51,565 bases of DNA from an uncultured Acetatifactor sp. (GCA_949840885.1 CATKYJ010000032.1:1-51565); one strand, 5' to 3'. Shown: positions 24,739 to 34,201, counted from the stretch's first letter. The notes: a model not told the origin generated them from the sequence alone. Numbers and translations are program-made.

Positions 24739-24866
24739 CTCTTCTCCATTTCCGCCCCGGTTTCGCTTCCGCCCGGGGGCTGTCTCCTTTTCCATTATCA
24801 TAACACGGCCTGGGTTTTTGCGCCAGTACATCGTCTATTTTTCTTATCCCTACCGCAAAACTTTTG

Positions 24867-24895
24867 TTGAATCCCGCAAGGTATCATGCTATACT
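24867..24895 (+). promoter_or_regulatory. Sigma-A promoter for the HAD phosphatase gene
   Basis: TTGAAT (24867-24872), 17-nt spacer, TATACT (24890-24895). The gene starts 84 nt on. Confidence 0.6.
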
Positions 24896-24978
24896 GGGGG
24901 AAGATTTTGATTTGGCTTAAAAGCAGGGGGATAAGCGGATGAAGATTCCTTTCACTCCCAGACACAGGAGCCAGAAAT

Positions 24979-25833
24979 ATGTCACAAAACGCAAGAATAA
25001 GGCAGGCGGCTGATATGAATGCAGATTTCAATCGATTAAAATACAAAAAGCTCTTCCTCTTCGACATAGACGGCACTTTGGCCGTGGGGGACAGCCTCTA
25101 TGAGGGCAGCGCCCGGCTTCTGTCATACATTGACGCAATCGGCGGCAGGGCCTATTATATCACCAACAACTCCACCCGCAGCGGCCAGGACTATGTGGAA
25201 AAGTTCCGCAGGGCTTTTCATCTGGAGACCACCGAGGATCAGTTCATCACCTCCGGCTACATGACGCTGCGGTTTTTACAGGAGCATTATCCGGAGGGGA
25301 AAATCTTCGTTCTGGGCACGGCTTCTTTCATTGCGGAACTGAAGAAGAACGGGCTGCATGTTACTGAAACTGCACAGGAGGATATCGACTGTGTGGTGGC
25401 GGCCTACGACAGCGAACTGACCTATGAGAAGCTGGTTCAGGCCTGTAAGGTGCTTTCCACCACAAACGCGCCTTTCTACGGCACCAATCCGGATCTGTGC
25501 TGTCCCATCGATTTCGGCTTTGTGCCGGACTGCGGCGCCATCTGCAACATGCTCACGGATGCCACCGGCAAAAAACCTGTCTACCTGGGCAAGCCCAGCC
25601 GCAGCGTTGTGGATCTGTGCCTGTCTCTGTCCGGGTTCTCCAGGGAAGAGACCCTGGTGGTAGGGGACAGGCTCTACACCGACATCGCCTGCGGCATTAA
25701 CGGCGGCGTGGACACCTGCGTAGTGTTCACCGGGGAGGCAAAGCCGGAGGATATGGCGGATACTCCCTATCCTGCGGACTTTTGCTTTGACAATATAAAA
25801 GAGCTTCTGGCGCACTGCGCCGAAGCCCTCTGA
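24979..25833 (+). CDS. HAD-superfamily IIA sugar-phosphatase (NagD-like)
   Basis: 284 residues. HAD motif I is FDIDGTL with nucleophile Asp29 and acid Asp31; motif II lies in ITNNST; the Lys is in YLGKPS; motif IV is VVGDRLYTDI. The large cap between motifs II and III places it in subclass IIA with NagD and p-nitrophenyl phosphatases. The substrate cannot be read from sequence. The start at 24979 has AGGAG 8 nt ahead; a later ATG at 25015 would still keep motif I. It stands alone on the plus strand between two minus-strand operons. Confidence 0.88.
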   Translation: MSQNARIRQAADMNADFNRLKYKKLFLFDIDGTLAVGDSLYEGSARLLSYIDAIGGRAYYITNNSTRSGQDYVEKFRRAFHLETTEDQFITSGYMTLRFLQEHYPEGKIFVLGTASFIAELKKNGLHVTETAQEDIDCVVAAYDSELTYEKLVQACKVLSTTNAPFYGTNPDLCCPIDFGFVPDCGAICNMLTDATGKKPVYLGKPSRSVVDLCLSLSGFSREETLVVGDRLYTDIACGINGGVDTCVVFTGEAKPEDMADTPYPADFCFDNIKELLAHCAEAL

Positions 25834-25931
25834 TTCGGACCCCATGGGCGTAAACTCCCGCCTCTGCCTATGGTCTCATGCAGCCCGGCGGATACAGCAA
25901 TCCCCCGCTCAAAAGCCCGTACATTGCGGCC

Positions 25932-26840
25932 TTACAGGAGCCCTTTCTCGATAATGCCGAAGCCCAGCGGGTACGGTCCGGTGTGCACACTGATGGTGGC
26001 ACCGATCTGGTACAGGGGGATATCCTTTTCGCCCACCTCATATCCCTGGCCCCGCAGCACTTCCAGCGTATGCTCTCGAAACGCCACAGCCTCCTCATAA
26101 TCGTATCCGAAGCCGATGGCGATGCTGTAGCGGCCGATGGCTCTCCCGTTCTCCTCCAGATAGTCCAGCAGGAGGCCGATGGCTTTCTCCGTGGTGCGCT
26201 TCCTGCCCCTGCCGATGCCGGAGGGGAAGATCTCACCCTCTTTCAGAGTGATCACCGGGCGGATGCCCAGAACACTCCCCGCTACGGCGGACACTTTGCC
26301 GATGCGCCCTCCATGCTGTAAGTATTCCATATCCCCTACGGTAAAGAAAATCCTGCCGGTGCTCTTGATTTCCTCCAGCCTGTCCACGCATTCCCTGTAG
26401 CCCATTCCACTGTCCCGCAGCTTCGCCGCCTCCAGCACATACAGTCCCTGGAGCACGGTATTGATCGTGGCGTCGATGACCGTAATCTCCGCTTGGGGCC
26501 AAGTCTCCTGCACGATTGCCTTTGCGTTCACTGCGGACTGCATGGAGCCGCTGAATTTCGTCGTGATGCAGATGCAGATCACAGGCATTCCGTTCCGGGC
26601 ATAGGGCATAAAGACATCTACATAATCCTGGGTGGACGGCATGGAGGATTTGGGAAATACGCCTTTTCGGTCCACCATCTGCTGATAAAAATCCCGGATG
26701 CCGATCTCCACATTTTCTTTCAGGTAGTTCTTGTCGTCAAAGGACACATAAAAGGGAACCACGGTGATATTCTTCTCCTCAGCCAGCTCCTTTGGCAGAT
26801 CGCAGGAACCGTCGCTGATGATATGATATGTCTCGCTCAT
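25932..26840 (-). CDS. DegV family fatty-acid-binding protein
   Basis: 302 residues, full length for DegV. The N-terminus ISDGSCDLPKELAEE and the SSMPSTQDYVDVF and ITTKFSGSMQSA segments are typical; FTVGDMEYLQHGGRIGKVSA lies in the second lobe. Family members bind fatty acids (FakB role, delivering acyl chains to the FakA kinase). No fakA is adjacent. Monocistronic, convergent with the HAD gene. Confidence 0.93.
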   Translation of the reverse strand: MSETYHIISDGSCDLPKELAEEKNITVVPFYVSFDDKNYLKENVEIGIRDFYQQMVDRKGVFPKSSMPSTQDYVDVFMPYARNGMPVICICITTKFSGSMQSAVNAKAIVQETWPQAEITVIDATINTVLQGLYVLEAAKLRDSGMGYRECVDRLEEIKSTGRIFFTVGDMEYLQHGGRIGKVSAVAGSVLGIRPVITLKEGEIFPSGIGRGRKRTTEKAIGLLLDYLEENGRAIGRYSIAIGFGYDYEEAVAFREHTLEVLRGQGYEVGEKDIPLYQIGATISVHTGPYPLGFGIIEKGLL

Positions 26841-27112
26841 AAAACTGCTTCCTTTCGTACCATACTAGACAATGCTAAGCCGCCTTTATGCTTTCGTCTT
26901 AACTATCATCTTACAAAGGATAGAATACCACTTCCGGAGGAATTAATCAACTCATTTCGTAATGGAAATTGGATTTTGTGGTTTTCATAACCACTTGATG
27001 TGTTTTGTTCCGTCACATGCTCTTTCCTGCCGGATACGTCACCTCTCCCATGGCTCCCTGCTTTTTGGGCAAAATCTTTCGTCCGCGGCAAAAGGCTGTT
27101 TTTTATCAATCA

Positions 27113-28423
27113 TTACGCCAGTTCAATCCGAACGAACTTCCGCTTCCCAATCTTCAGCACATCCCCGGATTCCACCGCCTCTTCCAGATCCTCCACCCGA
27201 ATCCCGTTCTTCTGTACGCCCCCCTGGGCCACCAGCCTGCGCAACTGTGCGCCGCTTTCCACTATGCGGGCCTCTGCCAGCGGACGGATACAGTCGTACA
27301 TGGTAGGGCTCTCTTTCCATGGAACCCGCAGCGCGTCCACATCCTCCGGCACGGATTTATTGGTAAAGGCTTCCGTGAAAAACCGTTCCGCCTCCTCCGT
27401 CTCCTGCCTGCTGTGATAGAGGGAGGTAATGGTTCTGGCTAAAATCAGCTTGCAGTCCCTAGGATTCCAGCCCTCCTCCAGCCGCCGCTTCATTCCGTCC
27501 AGTTCCTCGGGCCGGATGTCCGTAGCCAGCTCGAAATACTTTACAATCAGGGCATCCGGCACCTGCATCGTCTTGGTAAACATGGTGCGGGCATCCTCGC
27601 AGATGCCGATGTAATTACCCAGGCTCTTGCTCATCTTCTCCACTCCGTCAAGCCCCTCCAGCAGGGGCATGAATAGGGCGGCCTGGGGCTCCTGCCCCCG
27701 CTCTTTTTGCAGGCTTCTGCCCAGGAGGATATTGAAAGTCTGGTCAGTGCCGCCCAGTTCCATGTCCGCCTGAAGTTCCACGGAATCATAGGCCTGCATC
27801 AGCGGGTAGAAGAATTCGTGGAGGCCGATGGGAATCCCGCCTCTGAATCGCTTCTGGAAATCGTCCCGCTCCAGCATCCTGGCCACGGTCATGGTGGAAG
27901 CCAGCCGCAGCACCTGATCCAGATTCAGTACCTCCAGCCATTCCCCATTGAACCGCACCTGGGTCTTCTCCCGATCCAGGATCCGGAATATCTGTTCCTG
28001 GTAAGTCTGGGCGTTCAAAAGCACCTCGCTCTCGGTCATGGCTTTCCTGCCGTTGCTGCGGCCGGTGGGGTCGCCGATCTTGGCTGTGAAGTCGCCGATG
28101 ACTATGACGATTGTATGCCCCAGATCCTGCATTTGCTTCAATTTCCGCAGTGTGACCGCATGTCCTAAATGGATGTCCGGCGCGCTGGGATCCATGCCGA
28201 ACTTGATGGTCAGGGGCTTACCTGTGCGGATGCTGCAGGCGATCTTTTGCTTTAGTTCCTCCTCTCCGATCAGTTCCGCCGCGCCCTGGGTAATGACGCG
28301 CATCTGTAGACGGACTTGTCTCTCCAGAATCGCCGCTTCCCTTGCTTCTGCCATCCCATTTACCTCTGTTTCTTCCCTTGTTTCCACTGCCTTTTTTGCC
28401 TCCATTGCTCTCTTTGCTTCCAT
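27113..28423 (-). CDS. tyrS: Tyrosyl-tRNA synthetase
   Basis: 436 residues. Class I signature HLGH at 85-88 and KMSKS at about 262-266; C-terminal S4 RNA-binding domain (about 370-430, with RLVAQGGVQKNG). The KMSKS loop and the tyrosine site (YPLMQAYDSVELQADMELGGTDQ) fit the TyrS type with canonical KMSKS. The N-terminus carries a charged extension of about 40 residues (MEAKRAMEAKKAVETREETE...), longer than usual, but GGAGAGGG 4-6 nt ahead of 28423 supports this start. Controlled by a tyrosine T-box immediately upstream. Confidence 0.95.
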   Translation of the reverse strand: MEAKRAMEAKKAVETREETEVNGMAEAREAAILERQVRLQMRVITQGAAELIGEEELKQKIACSIRTGKPLTIKFGMDPSAPDIHLGHAVTLRKLKQMQDLGHTIVIVIGDFTAKIGDPTGRSNGRKAMTESEVLLNAQTYQEQIFRILDREKTQVRFNGEWLEVLNLDQVLRLASTMTVARMLERDDFQKRFRGGIPIGLHEFFYPLMQAYDSVELQADMELGGTDQTFNILLGRSLQKERGQEPQAALFMPLLEGLDGVEKMSKSLGNYIGICEDARTMFTKTMQVPDALIVKYFELATDIRPEELDGMKRRLEEGWNPRDCKLILARTITSLYHSRQETEEAERFFTEAFTNKSVPEDVDALRVPWKESPTMYDCIRPLAEARIVESGAQLRRLVAQGGVQKNGIRVEDLEEAVESGDVLKIGKRKFVRIELA

Positions 28424-28505
28424 TCCCTCTCCTTCCGCCGTCTTATGCGGCTTTGAAATTTTTGACTTTCATTTCAAGCGGATCGGATAAGAGCAATGAG
28501 AGCAC

Positions 28506-28538
28506 AAAAAAACTCCCATCCTTTCAAAAGGACGAGAG
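28506..28538 (-). terminator. T-box intrinsic terminator
   Basis: CTCTCGTCCTTTT and the facing GAAAGGATGGGAG form a 12-bp stem (28538-28513) followed by seven T (28512-28506). It is the off state of the tyrS T-box. Confidence 0.9.
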
Positions 28539-28822
28539 CCAAAGCTTTCGCGGTACCACCTAATGTTTACAGACGGATTCCGCCGCCTGCCTCTTCGGGT
28601 ACGTCCACGCAAATAACAGTGGGTGATACCCTAGCACGGTAACGGGTGCGGGAACCGTCGCAGCCTACTAATCCACGGGATATTCGGTGCGAAGCTCAAA
28701 GATGTATTCACATCAAGTCTTCCCATGCGCCTCTCATCCGCCGGCTGCTTTCTGTACGTTCCAACTTGTGCTACTTCTTCTTATCATTGCTTTTCTGATA
28801 TCAATCGCTTGAATATGAAGTT
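28506..28822 (-). promoter_or_regulatory. Tyrosine T-box leader of tyrS
   Basis: The T-box core GGTGGTACCGCG is the complement of 28550-28561. Stem I lies upstream (about 28690-28800), with GAATACATC giving a UAC (Tyr) specifier at 28706-28704. The terminator follows at 28506-28538. Uncharged tRNA-Tyr would bind and stabilise the antiterminator, raising tyrS expression. A TATAAT -10 lies at 28834-28829 without a clear -35. Confidence 0.93.
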
Positions 28823-28855
28823 AACTGTATTATAGAACTTCCTATAATCGCATAC

Positions 28856-28908
28856 GGCGCAAAGAAATGCGCCTTTTATCAGAAACGAAACATGTGCTTC
28901 TGATAAAA
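28856..28908. other. Two hairpins between cysK and tyrS
   Basis: TTTTATCAGAA (28874-28884) pairs with TTCTGATAAAA (28898-28908), 11 bp; next to it GGCGCA (28856-28861) pairs with TGCGCC (28868-28873). Downstream of cysK they probably end its transcript. On the plus strand the second stem is followed by TTTT, so it would also block antisense reading. Confidence 0.5.
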
Positions 28909-28995
28909 TGTATTATAAGGAAAAAACCGGCGGCTGTCAAGAAGATTTTGGCGGGCATATCCTTACGACATAATCCATATCTGCAGCGCATTCCC

Positions 28996-29928
28996 CTATT
29001 CCGCGAACATCGCCGTGGACAGATACCGATCCCCGGTGTCAGGCAGCAACACCACGATGGTCTTGCCCTTATTCTCCGGACGCTTCGCCAGCCGGACCGC
29101 AGCCCACAGAGCCGCGCCGGAGGAGATGCCCACCAGCAAGCCCTCTTTTCTGCCCATCTGCCTGCCTGCGGCAAATGCGTTTTCGTCCTCCACAGCGATG
29201 ACTTCATCATAGCTCTGCGGATTCAGCACCTCCGGGACAAATCCCGCGCCGATGCCCTGAATCCCATGGGCTCCGGAAATCCCCTTGCTCAGCACAGGAG
29301 AGGAAGCCGGCTCCACGGCCACTACCTTTACCTGGGGATTTTGGCTTTTCAGGTACTCTCCCACTCCCGTCAGGGTCCCTCCGGTACCCACTCCGGCCAC
29401 GAAGATGTCCACCTCTCCCTCCGTATCCTCCCAAATCTCCGGGCCGGTTGTGGCTCTGTGGGCGGCAGGATTGGCCGGGTTCACGAACTGGCCCGGGATG
29501 AAGCTGTCCGGAATCTCTTTTGCCAGCTCATCCGCCTTTTCAATGGCCCCTGTCATGCCCTTTGCCCCCTGGGACAGCACAAGTTCCGCTCCGTAAGCTT
29601 TCATCAGCTGGCGGCGCTCCACGCTCATGGTGTCCGGCATGACAATGATGATGCGGTAGCCCCTGGCGGCGGCCACGGAGGCCAGGCCGATGCCCGTATT
29701 GCCCGAGGTAGGTTCGATGATGACGGAGCCGGGCTTCAGCAGGCCCTTTGCCTCAGCGTCGTCGATCATGGCCTTGGCCACACGGTCTTTCACGGAGCCA
29801 GCAGGGTTAAAGTATTCCAGCTTGGCCAGGAGCCGGGCCTCCAGGTTCTCTTCCTTTTCGATATGCGTCAGCTCCAACAGCGGAGTCCTGCCAATCAGCT
29901 GATCGGCGGATGTATAAATTCTGCTCAT
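28996..29928 (-). CDS. cysK: Cysteine synthase A (O-acetylserine sulfhydrylase)
   Basis: 310 residues from 29928, with GGAGAG 8 nt ahead; a longer frame to 30060 has no support. PLP lysine is Lys47 in [10 protein letters not shown]; the substrate loop TSGNTG is at about 73-78 and the phosphate loop GTGGTLTG at about 179. Makes cysteine from O-acetylserine and sulfide. Its promoter (TTGACA, 17 nt, TACAAT) lies back to back with that of an Rrf2-type regulator. In Bacillus CysK is also a partner of the Rrf2-family regulator CymR, so the divergent pair is meaningful. Confidence 0.96.
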   Translation of the reverse strand: MSRIYTSADQLIGRTPLLELTHIEKEENLEARLLAKLEYFNPAGSVKDRVAKAMIDDAEAKGLLKPGSVIIEPTSGNTGIGLASVAAARGYRIIIVMPDTMSVERRQLMKAYGAELVLSQGAKGMTGAIEKADELAKEIPDSFIPGQFVNPANPAAHRATTGPEIWEDTEGEVDIFVAGVGTGGTLTGVGEYLKSQNPQVKVVAVEPASSPVLSKGISGAHGIQGIGAGFVPEVLNPQSYDEVIAVEDENAFAAGRQMGRKEGLLVGISSGAALWAAVRLAKRPENKGKTIVVLLPDTGDRYLSTAMFAE

Positions 29929-30128
29929 ATGCTTCTCTCCTATTTCTATTCCAATTCCGCACAAATCCGCATGGCGCCGTAAGGAACTTGGTCTCCAGCT
30001 GTACTGGCATCGTTGCTCACCGGCACTATCCGCACCCATGCTGTCTCCTGTTCCCCGCAAGCTTTTTTTCTGCCCCTTGCGGAGAATGATGTTTTATTTT
30101 CTACCTATCTGTTAAGTGGGTTTATATG

Positions 30129-30157
30129 ATTGTATGACAGGAGCCATATTTTGTCAA
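30129..30157 (-). promoter_or_regulatory. cysK promoter
   Basis: Minus strand TTGACA (30157-30152), 17-nt spacer, TACAAT (30134-30129). Near-consensus sigma-A promoter. Confidence 0.75.
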
Positions 30158-30179
30158 TAGAGAACAATTCATATTTATA

Positions 30180-30209
30180 TTGATTTTCCTATTAACCGTG
30201 TTGTATAAT
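30180..30209 (+). promoter_or_regulatory. Promoter of the Rrf2 regulator gene
   Basis: TTGATT (30180-30185), 18-nt spacer, TATAAT (30204-30209). The initiation point would fall at about 30216, at the edge of the palindrome that follows. Confidence 0.7.
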
Positions 30210-30210
30210 G

Positions 30211-30273
30211 GGTTTATGACTACAGGAAGCCGCTCTTGCTTCCTGTAGTAGGTTTATGATTACAGGAAGCTGC
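30211..30273 (+). repeat. Palindrome and direct repeat, candidate Rrf2 operator
   Basis: ACTACAGGAAGC (30219-30230) pairs perfectly with GCTTCCTGTAGT (30238-30249), 7-nt loop. A second half-copy, GGTTTATGATTACAGGAAGC (30251-30270), repeats 30211-30230 with a 40-nt period. It covers the start of the transcript, a good place for autorepression; it could also act as an RNA stem. Confidence 0.6.
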
Positions 30274-30318
30274 TGAAAAAGAAAGCCCTTGGGTTGCGGG
30301 AAAGGAATGGAGATTGTT

Positions 30319-30750
30319 ATGTTGATTTCTACAAGAGGACGCTATTCTCTGCGGGTCATGATCGATCTGGCCGAACAGAATTCGGACAGATATATCCCGC
30401 TGAAAGAAATTGCCGCCAGGCAGGAGATTTCCGAGAAATACCTGGAGAGCATCATTAAGCTCCTGGTCAAGGGGAAGCTCCTCACAGGTCTGCGGGGAAA
30501 GGGCGGCGGCTATAAACTGACCAAATCCCCCGATCAGTGCACCGTGGGCAGCATCCTGCGCCTTACGGAGGAGTCCCTTGCGCCCGTTTCCTGCCTGGAG
30601 GCGGATGCTCCGTCCTGCCCCAGGACATCCTCCTGCCGTACCCTTTCCCTGTGGCAGGGGCTGGACAAGGTCATCAGCGATTATCTGGAGCAGGTCACAC
30701 TGGCCGATCTAATGCAGGACTCCCATCAGGCAGCAAAACCGCAGGTCTGA
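30319..30750 (+). CDS. Rrf2 family transcriptional regulator (CymR/IscR-like)
   Basis: 143 residues from the ATG at 30319, with GGAG 6 nt ahead. N-terminal winged helix (MLISTRGRYSLRVMIDLA, then LKEIAARQEISEKYLESIIKLL and LRGKGGGYKL). Cys92, Cys100 and Cys106 lie where IscR has its iron-sulfur ligands (92, 98, 104), though the first gap is 7 rather than 5 residues. The divergent cysK points to control of cysteine or sulfur metabolism; the cysteines point to iron-sulfur sensing. CymR of Bacillus lacks such a set. The palindrome at 30219-30249 is the likely own operator. Confidence 0.9.
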   Translation: MLISTRGRYSLRVMIDLAEQNSDRYIPLKEIAARQEISEKYLESIIKLLVKGKLLTGLRGKGGGYKLTKSPDQCTVGSILRLTEESLAPVSCLEADAPSCPRTSSCRTLSLWQGLDKVISDYLEQVTLADLMQDSHQAAKPQV

Positions 30751-30842
30751 TGCCGCGCCATGGCGGGCACTGGGTGCCGCCCCGGAAAGCGGTGACGTCC
30801 CCTTATATAACTTATGACAATGATAGTAAGAAAGGGACCCTG

Positions 30843-31106
30843 CTACCGCTTTTCCACGCTCATCCGGCAGCCCACCCGCTCCCTGGCGAGAAAAGGCCCT
30901 ATCCTTTCCAGAACCGCCGAATCGTCCGAGTCGCATATCAGCCGCTGGGGCCTGGCCAGATCAAGGGCGAGCACGCCCAGAATCGATTTCGCGTCCACGA
31001 TACGGCTGCCAGAGCCCAATTCAAAGTTAGCCTCTACCATGCTGACTGTATTCACAAAATTCCTTACCTGATCTACATCCTCAAACTTAACCAATACCTG
31101 CTGCAT
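30843..31106 (-). CDS. HPr-like protein lacking the phosphorylatable His
   Basis: 87 residues with the HPr fold signature around RIVDAKSILGVLAL. The HARPA segment with His15 of true HPr is replaced (EDVDQVRNFV), so it cannot act as a PTS phosphocarrier. Ser41 in DAKSILGV corresponds to the regulatory Ser46. It thus resembles Crh-type regulatory proteins of catabolite repression, or a fold relative with another role. Monocistronic, convergent with the Rrf2 gene. Confidence 0.8.
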   Translation of the reverse strand: MQQVLVKFEDVDQVRNFVNTVSMVEANFELGSGSRIVDAKSILGVLALDLARPQRLICDSDDSAVLERIGPFLARERVGCRMSVEKR

Positions 31107-31371
31107 AACGAATGCCTCCTCTCACCTTTCTCCGGGTGTTGCCCCGATTATTTTTTCAGGTTTCTGAGGTACAATCATATATCAGGTTTCGTTTTTTGTA
31201 AATTGACGTTTTCTATAATTTTTTTAGATTCATTTGTCCACTATATTGAAACCATTTTCCCCTTTTATGCAGACTGTCCAGCAGATATTCTCGTTTGAAA
31301 TCCCGCATATGTCACTATGAGATAAAATAAAGTCTGCGGACAATAGACAGCCCGGAATCCGCCTCAAATCC

Positions 31372-32457
31372 TCACTCCAGCGTATCCCGGTACACCCGCA
31401 ATACGTTTCCGTAAAAAATCTTGTCCAGCCGGTCCTGGGAAAATCCCTCTGCATGAAGAGCATCCCACAGCCGCTCCATGCCCTGGGCTCCCGGCAGTTC
31501 CGCGTGAGTGGGGATGCCGTCAAAATCGCTGCCCAGCCCCAGCACTTCTGTGCCGCCTATGTCCGCGATATGCTTCGCATGGCGCACCACAGCCGCGACG
31601 GTGCCGGGATTCTCCTCCCCCACCGGCTTCTCCTCCAGGAAATCCGGGCAGAAATTCAGCCCCATAACGCCTCCCCTTTCAGAGAGCCTGCGTATCATGT
31701 CATCGGTCATATTCCGCACATTGGGGCATACGGCCCGGGCGTTGGAATGGCTGGCCACAAAGGGCTTCTTCGTTGTCTCCAGTACGTCCATGAAGCCAGC
31801 GTCGGACAGATGTGACACGTCCGGGATCATGCCCAGCCTCTCCATCTCCTCCACAAATTCCCTGCCCCTTTCAGTGAGCCCTCCCGTCACGTTGGGGGTA
31901 TGCATGCAGAGATCTCTGGCGGCCTGTGCCGCCTGGCGCCCCTGCTCCCATTCTAAAGTATACGGGCTGCATCCACGCCATTCCTCCACAGCCCCGGTGA
32001 GTTTCTCCCGCAGTCTCCTGTCGAAATTCGGATGGCCGATCTCATTGTCGAAATTCCATGTGAGGGTGAGCATCCGGACGCCCATTCTATAAAGCTCCCG
32101 CAGCTTTTCCGTCTCTCCCTTACAGACGCCTCCCTCCTCCACGGTAAGCAGGCAGGACACTTTGCCGTCAGCCTCATTGCGGGCAATATCCCCGAAGCCA
32201 TACACCGGAGCCAGAATGTCCTGATTGCGCTCCAGTTCTTCCTTATAATATCCGTACATGGCACAGACCTGTTCCCAGGGATCATGGCACTGGTTCAGCG
32301 GAATGAACATGGCGAAATTCTGCAGCAGATAATGGCTCTTCTGTAACCTCAGCAAATCGATATGGCCGTCATTCTCCCGCAGGGATCCGGGCCTCCCCTC
32401 TTCTCTTAAGCGGAACAGTTCTCCTATGGTATCGCAGTGCATGTCTATTACTTTCAT
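31372..32457 (-). CDS. Membrane dipeptidase family protein (peptidase M19)
   Basis: 361 residues from the ATG at 32457, with GGAGGAG ahead. Zinc ligands of the renal dipeptidase family are visible: H-x-D in DMHCDTIGE, Glu in TVEEGGV, His in PFVASHSNARAVCPNVRN and the later DVSHLSDAGF segment; GLGSDFDGIP is the C-terminal hallmark. Members cleave dipeptides including D-amino acid ones. No signal peptide, so it should be cytoplasmic despite the family name. Monocistronic. Confidence 0.93.
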   Translation of the reverse strand: MKVIDMHCDTIGELFRLREEGRPGSLRENDGHIDLLRLQKSHYLLQNFAMFIPLNQCHDPWEQVCAMYGYYKEELERNQDILAPVYGFGDIARNEADGKVSCLLTVEEGGVCKGETEKLRELYRMGVRMLTLTWNFDNEIGHPNFDRRLREKLTGAVEEWRGCSPYTLEWEQGRQAAQAARDLCMHTPNVTGGLTERGREFVEEMERLGMIPDVSHLSDAGFMDVLETTKKPFVASHSNARAVCPNVRNMTDDMIRRLSERGGVMGLNFCPDFLEEKPVGEENPGTVAAVVRHAKHIADIGGTEVLGLGSDFDGIPTHAELPGAQGMERLWDALHAEGFSQDRLDKIFYGNVLRVYRDTLE

Positions 32458-32642
32458 ATGACTTCTCCTCCTCTCCTGCCAGGCGTCAAGCCTGGACAAG
32501 GCAACCAATTTGCCGTTCCGGCCATGCCCGCAGCGGCGCCAAAGCCGCTTTCATTTTCCGTTGCCGCTGTCAGGAACAAGCCGCGAACCGGCAAAACGCA
32601 TAACAAAGCGCACAATATAATATGCACTTGAAAGAACCATTA

Positions 32643-32666
32643 CAGCCCGGCCTTACGACCGGGCTG
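32643..32666 (-). terminator. Hairpin after uracil permease
   Basis: CAGCCCGG (32643-32650) pairs with CCGGGCTG (32659-32666). The following minus-strand sequence is only mildly T-rich. Confidence 0.5.
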
Positions 32667-32716
32667 CACTCATACACTTATCGGATGTGTTTCTTTTGCA
32701 AGCCTATATTGCAGGC

Positions 32717-34111
32717 CTATCTTCCCCTCACCGCAAAATCCACTCCCGTATCGCTGGGCTTGTCATCGTCAAACTTATAGTCCTTTCCGGGCAGCACGGC
32801 ATTCAATATGATACCCGTCAGGGCGCCTACGGCAATGCCGGAGAAGCTGATGTTCAAATCGCCGATGGCAAATCCCACGGAGCCCGCCGCGCTGTAGTTG
32901 ATACCGATGGACAGCACCAGAATCAAAGCTGCGATGATGACGTTGCGGCTCTTGGCGAAATCCACCTGAGTCTCCACGATATTGCGCACTCCTACAGCCG
33001 AGATCATGCCGTACAGCACCAAGGACACGCCGCCGCAGGTAGCAGTGGGCATACAGCCGATGATGGCCGCGAACTTGGGCGAGAAAGAAAACAGGATTGC
33101 AAACAGGGCAGCCATGCGGACTACAAATGGGTCGTATACCTTTGTCAGTGCCAGCACGCCTGTGTTTTCACCGTATGTAGTGTTGGCAGGCGCGCCGAAG
33201 AGCGCTGCCATAATGGTGGCAAGGCCGTCACCCAAAAGCGTACGGTGAAGTCCCGGCTCCTTGATGAAATTCTTCTCTACAGTAGATGATATGGCGGAAA
33301 TGTCGCCGATATGCTCCACAATTGTAGCCAGCGCAATGGGCATGATGGTAATCACGGAAGTAATCAGAAGAGATACATTGCCGTCCGACAGCGCCCAAAA
33401 GGCTGTCTGGTTCCAGTGGATGGGAATTCCGATCCAGCTTGCCTCTTTCACCGCGGTAAAGTCTACCCTGCCCATGACTGCCGCCAGCACATAGGAGCCG
33501 ATGACGCCGATGATGATGGGCACGATCTTCACCATTCCCTTACCCCAGATGTTGCAGACGATCACCAGGGCGATGGCCACAATGGCAATGAGCCAGTCCG
33601 CGGAGCAGTTGTCAATGGCAGACTGGGAAAGGGTCAGACCGATGGCAATGATGATGGGACCGGTGACGATAGGCGGGAAGAAGCGCATGACCTTTCCCGT
33701 GCCGAAAAGCTTGATCAAAAGGGAAAGCAGCAGATACACCAGACCGGCGCAGGCTACGCCAAAACAGGCGTATGGCAGAAGCTTTGAATTGTCCGCCGCA
33801 CCTCCGGCAGCGTCCGTCATAGGAGCAATGGCGGCATATCCGCCCAGAAACGCAAAGGAAGAACCCAGGAACGCCGGTACCTTGCCTTTGGTCAGGAAAT
33901 GGAACAGCAGTGTGCCCAAACCTGCGAACAGCAGTGTCGTGGATACGTCAAGCCCCGTCAGCATGGGCACCAGTATGGTGGCGCCGAACATGGCAAACAT
34001 GTGCTGAACCCCCAGCACCAGGACTTTGGGCGCCCCCAGGCTCTTGGCATCGTAGATACAAGTATCGCCGATGCCTCCCCGGCCGGAAGCGGATTTCTTT
34101 TTCTCGTTCAT
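32717..34111 (-). CDS. uraA: Uracil permease (NCS2 family)
   Basis: 464 residues, polytopic, with the NCS2 layout of about 14 membrane segments. Motifs: GVQHMFAMFGATILVP near the N-terminus, SSFAFLGGYAAIAP, the GFAIGDLNISFSGIAVGAL near the end and NTTYGENTGVLALTKV (the Gln/Glu-x-x-Gly-type NCS2 signature region). Proton-coupled uracil import. The leader carries a promoter (TTGACG, 17 nt, TATTAT) and a hairpin at the very 5' end. Confidence 0.93.
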   Translation of the reverse strand: MNEKKKSASGRGGIGDTCIYDAKSLGAPKVLVLGVQHMFAMFGATILVPMLTGLDVSTTLLFAGLGTLLFHFLTKGKVPAFLGSSFAFLGGYAAIAPMTDAAGGAADNSKLLPYACFGVACAGLVYLLLSLLIKLFGTGKVMRFFPPIVTGPIIIAIGLTLSQSAIDNCSADWLIAIVAIALVIVCNIWGKGMVKIVPIIIGVIGSYVLAAVMGRVDFTAVKEASWIGIPIHWNQTAFWALSDGNVSLLITSVITIMPIALATIVEHIGDISAISSTVEKNFIKEPGLHRTLLGDGLATIMAALFGAPANTTYGENTGVLALTKVYDPFVVRMAALFAILFSFSPKFAAIIGCMPTATCGGVSLVLYGMISAVGVRNIVETQVDFAKSRNVIIAALILVLSIGINYSAAGSVGFAIGDLNISFSGIAVGALTGIILNAVLPGKDYKFDDDKPSDTGVDFAVRGR

Positions 34112-34201
34112 GAACTCTTTCCTCCTGTATCTGTCAGACAGTTCTCCCCCACCTGACTATGTATTTTTCCGCCATGAAAGGTTCTATCCCTCCTCATGGA
34201 A

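Noticed and set aside
27113..28423. Later start for tyrS without the charged extension
   Set aside because: The ATG at 28423 has a good ribosome site and I see no comparable one at the internal Met codons; left as an open point.
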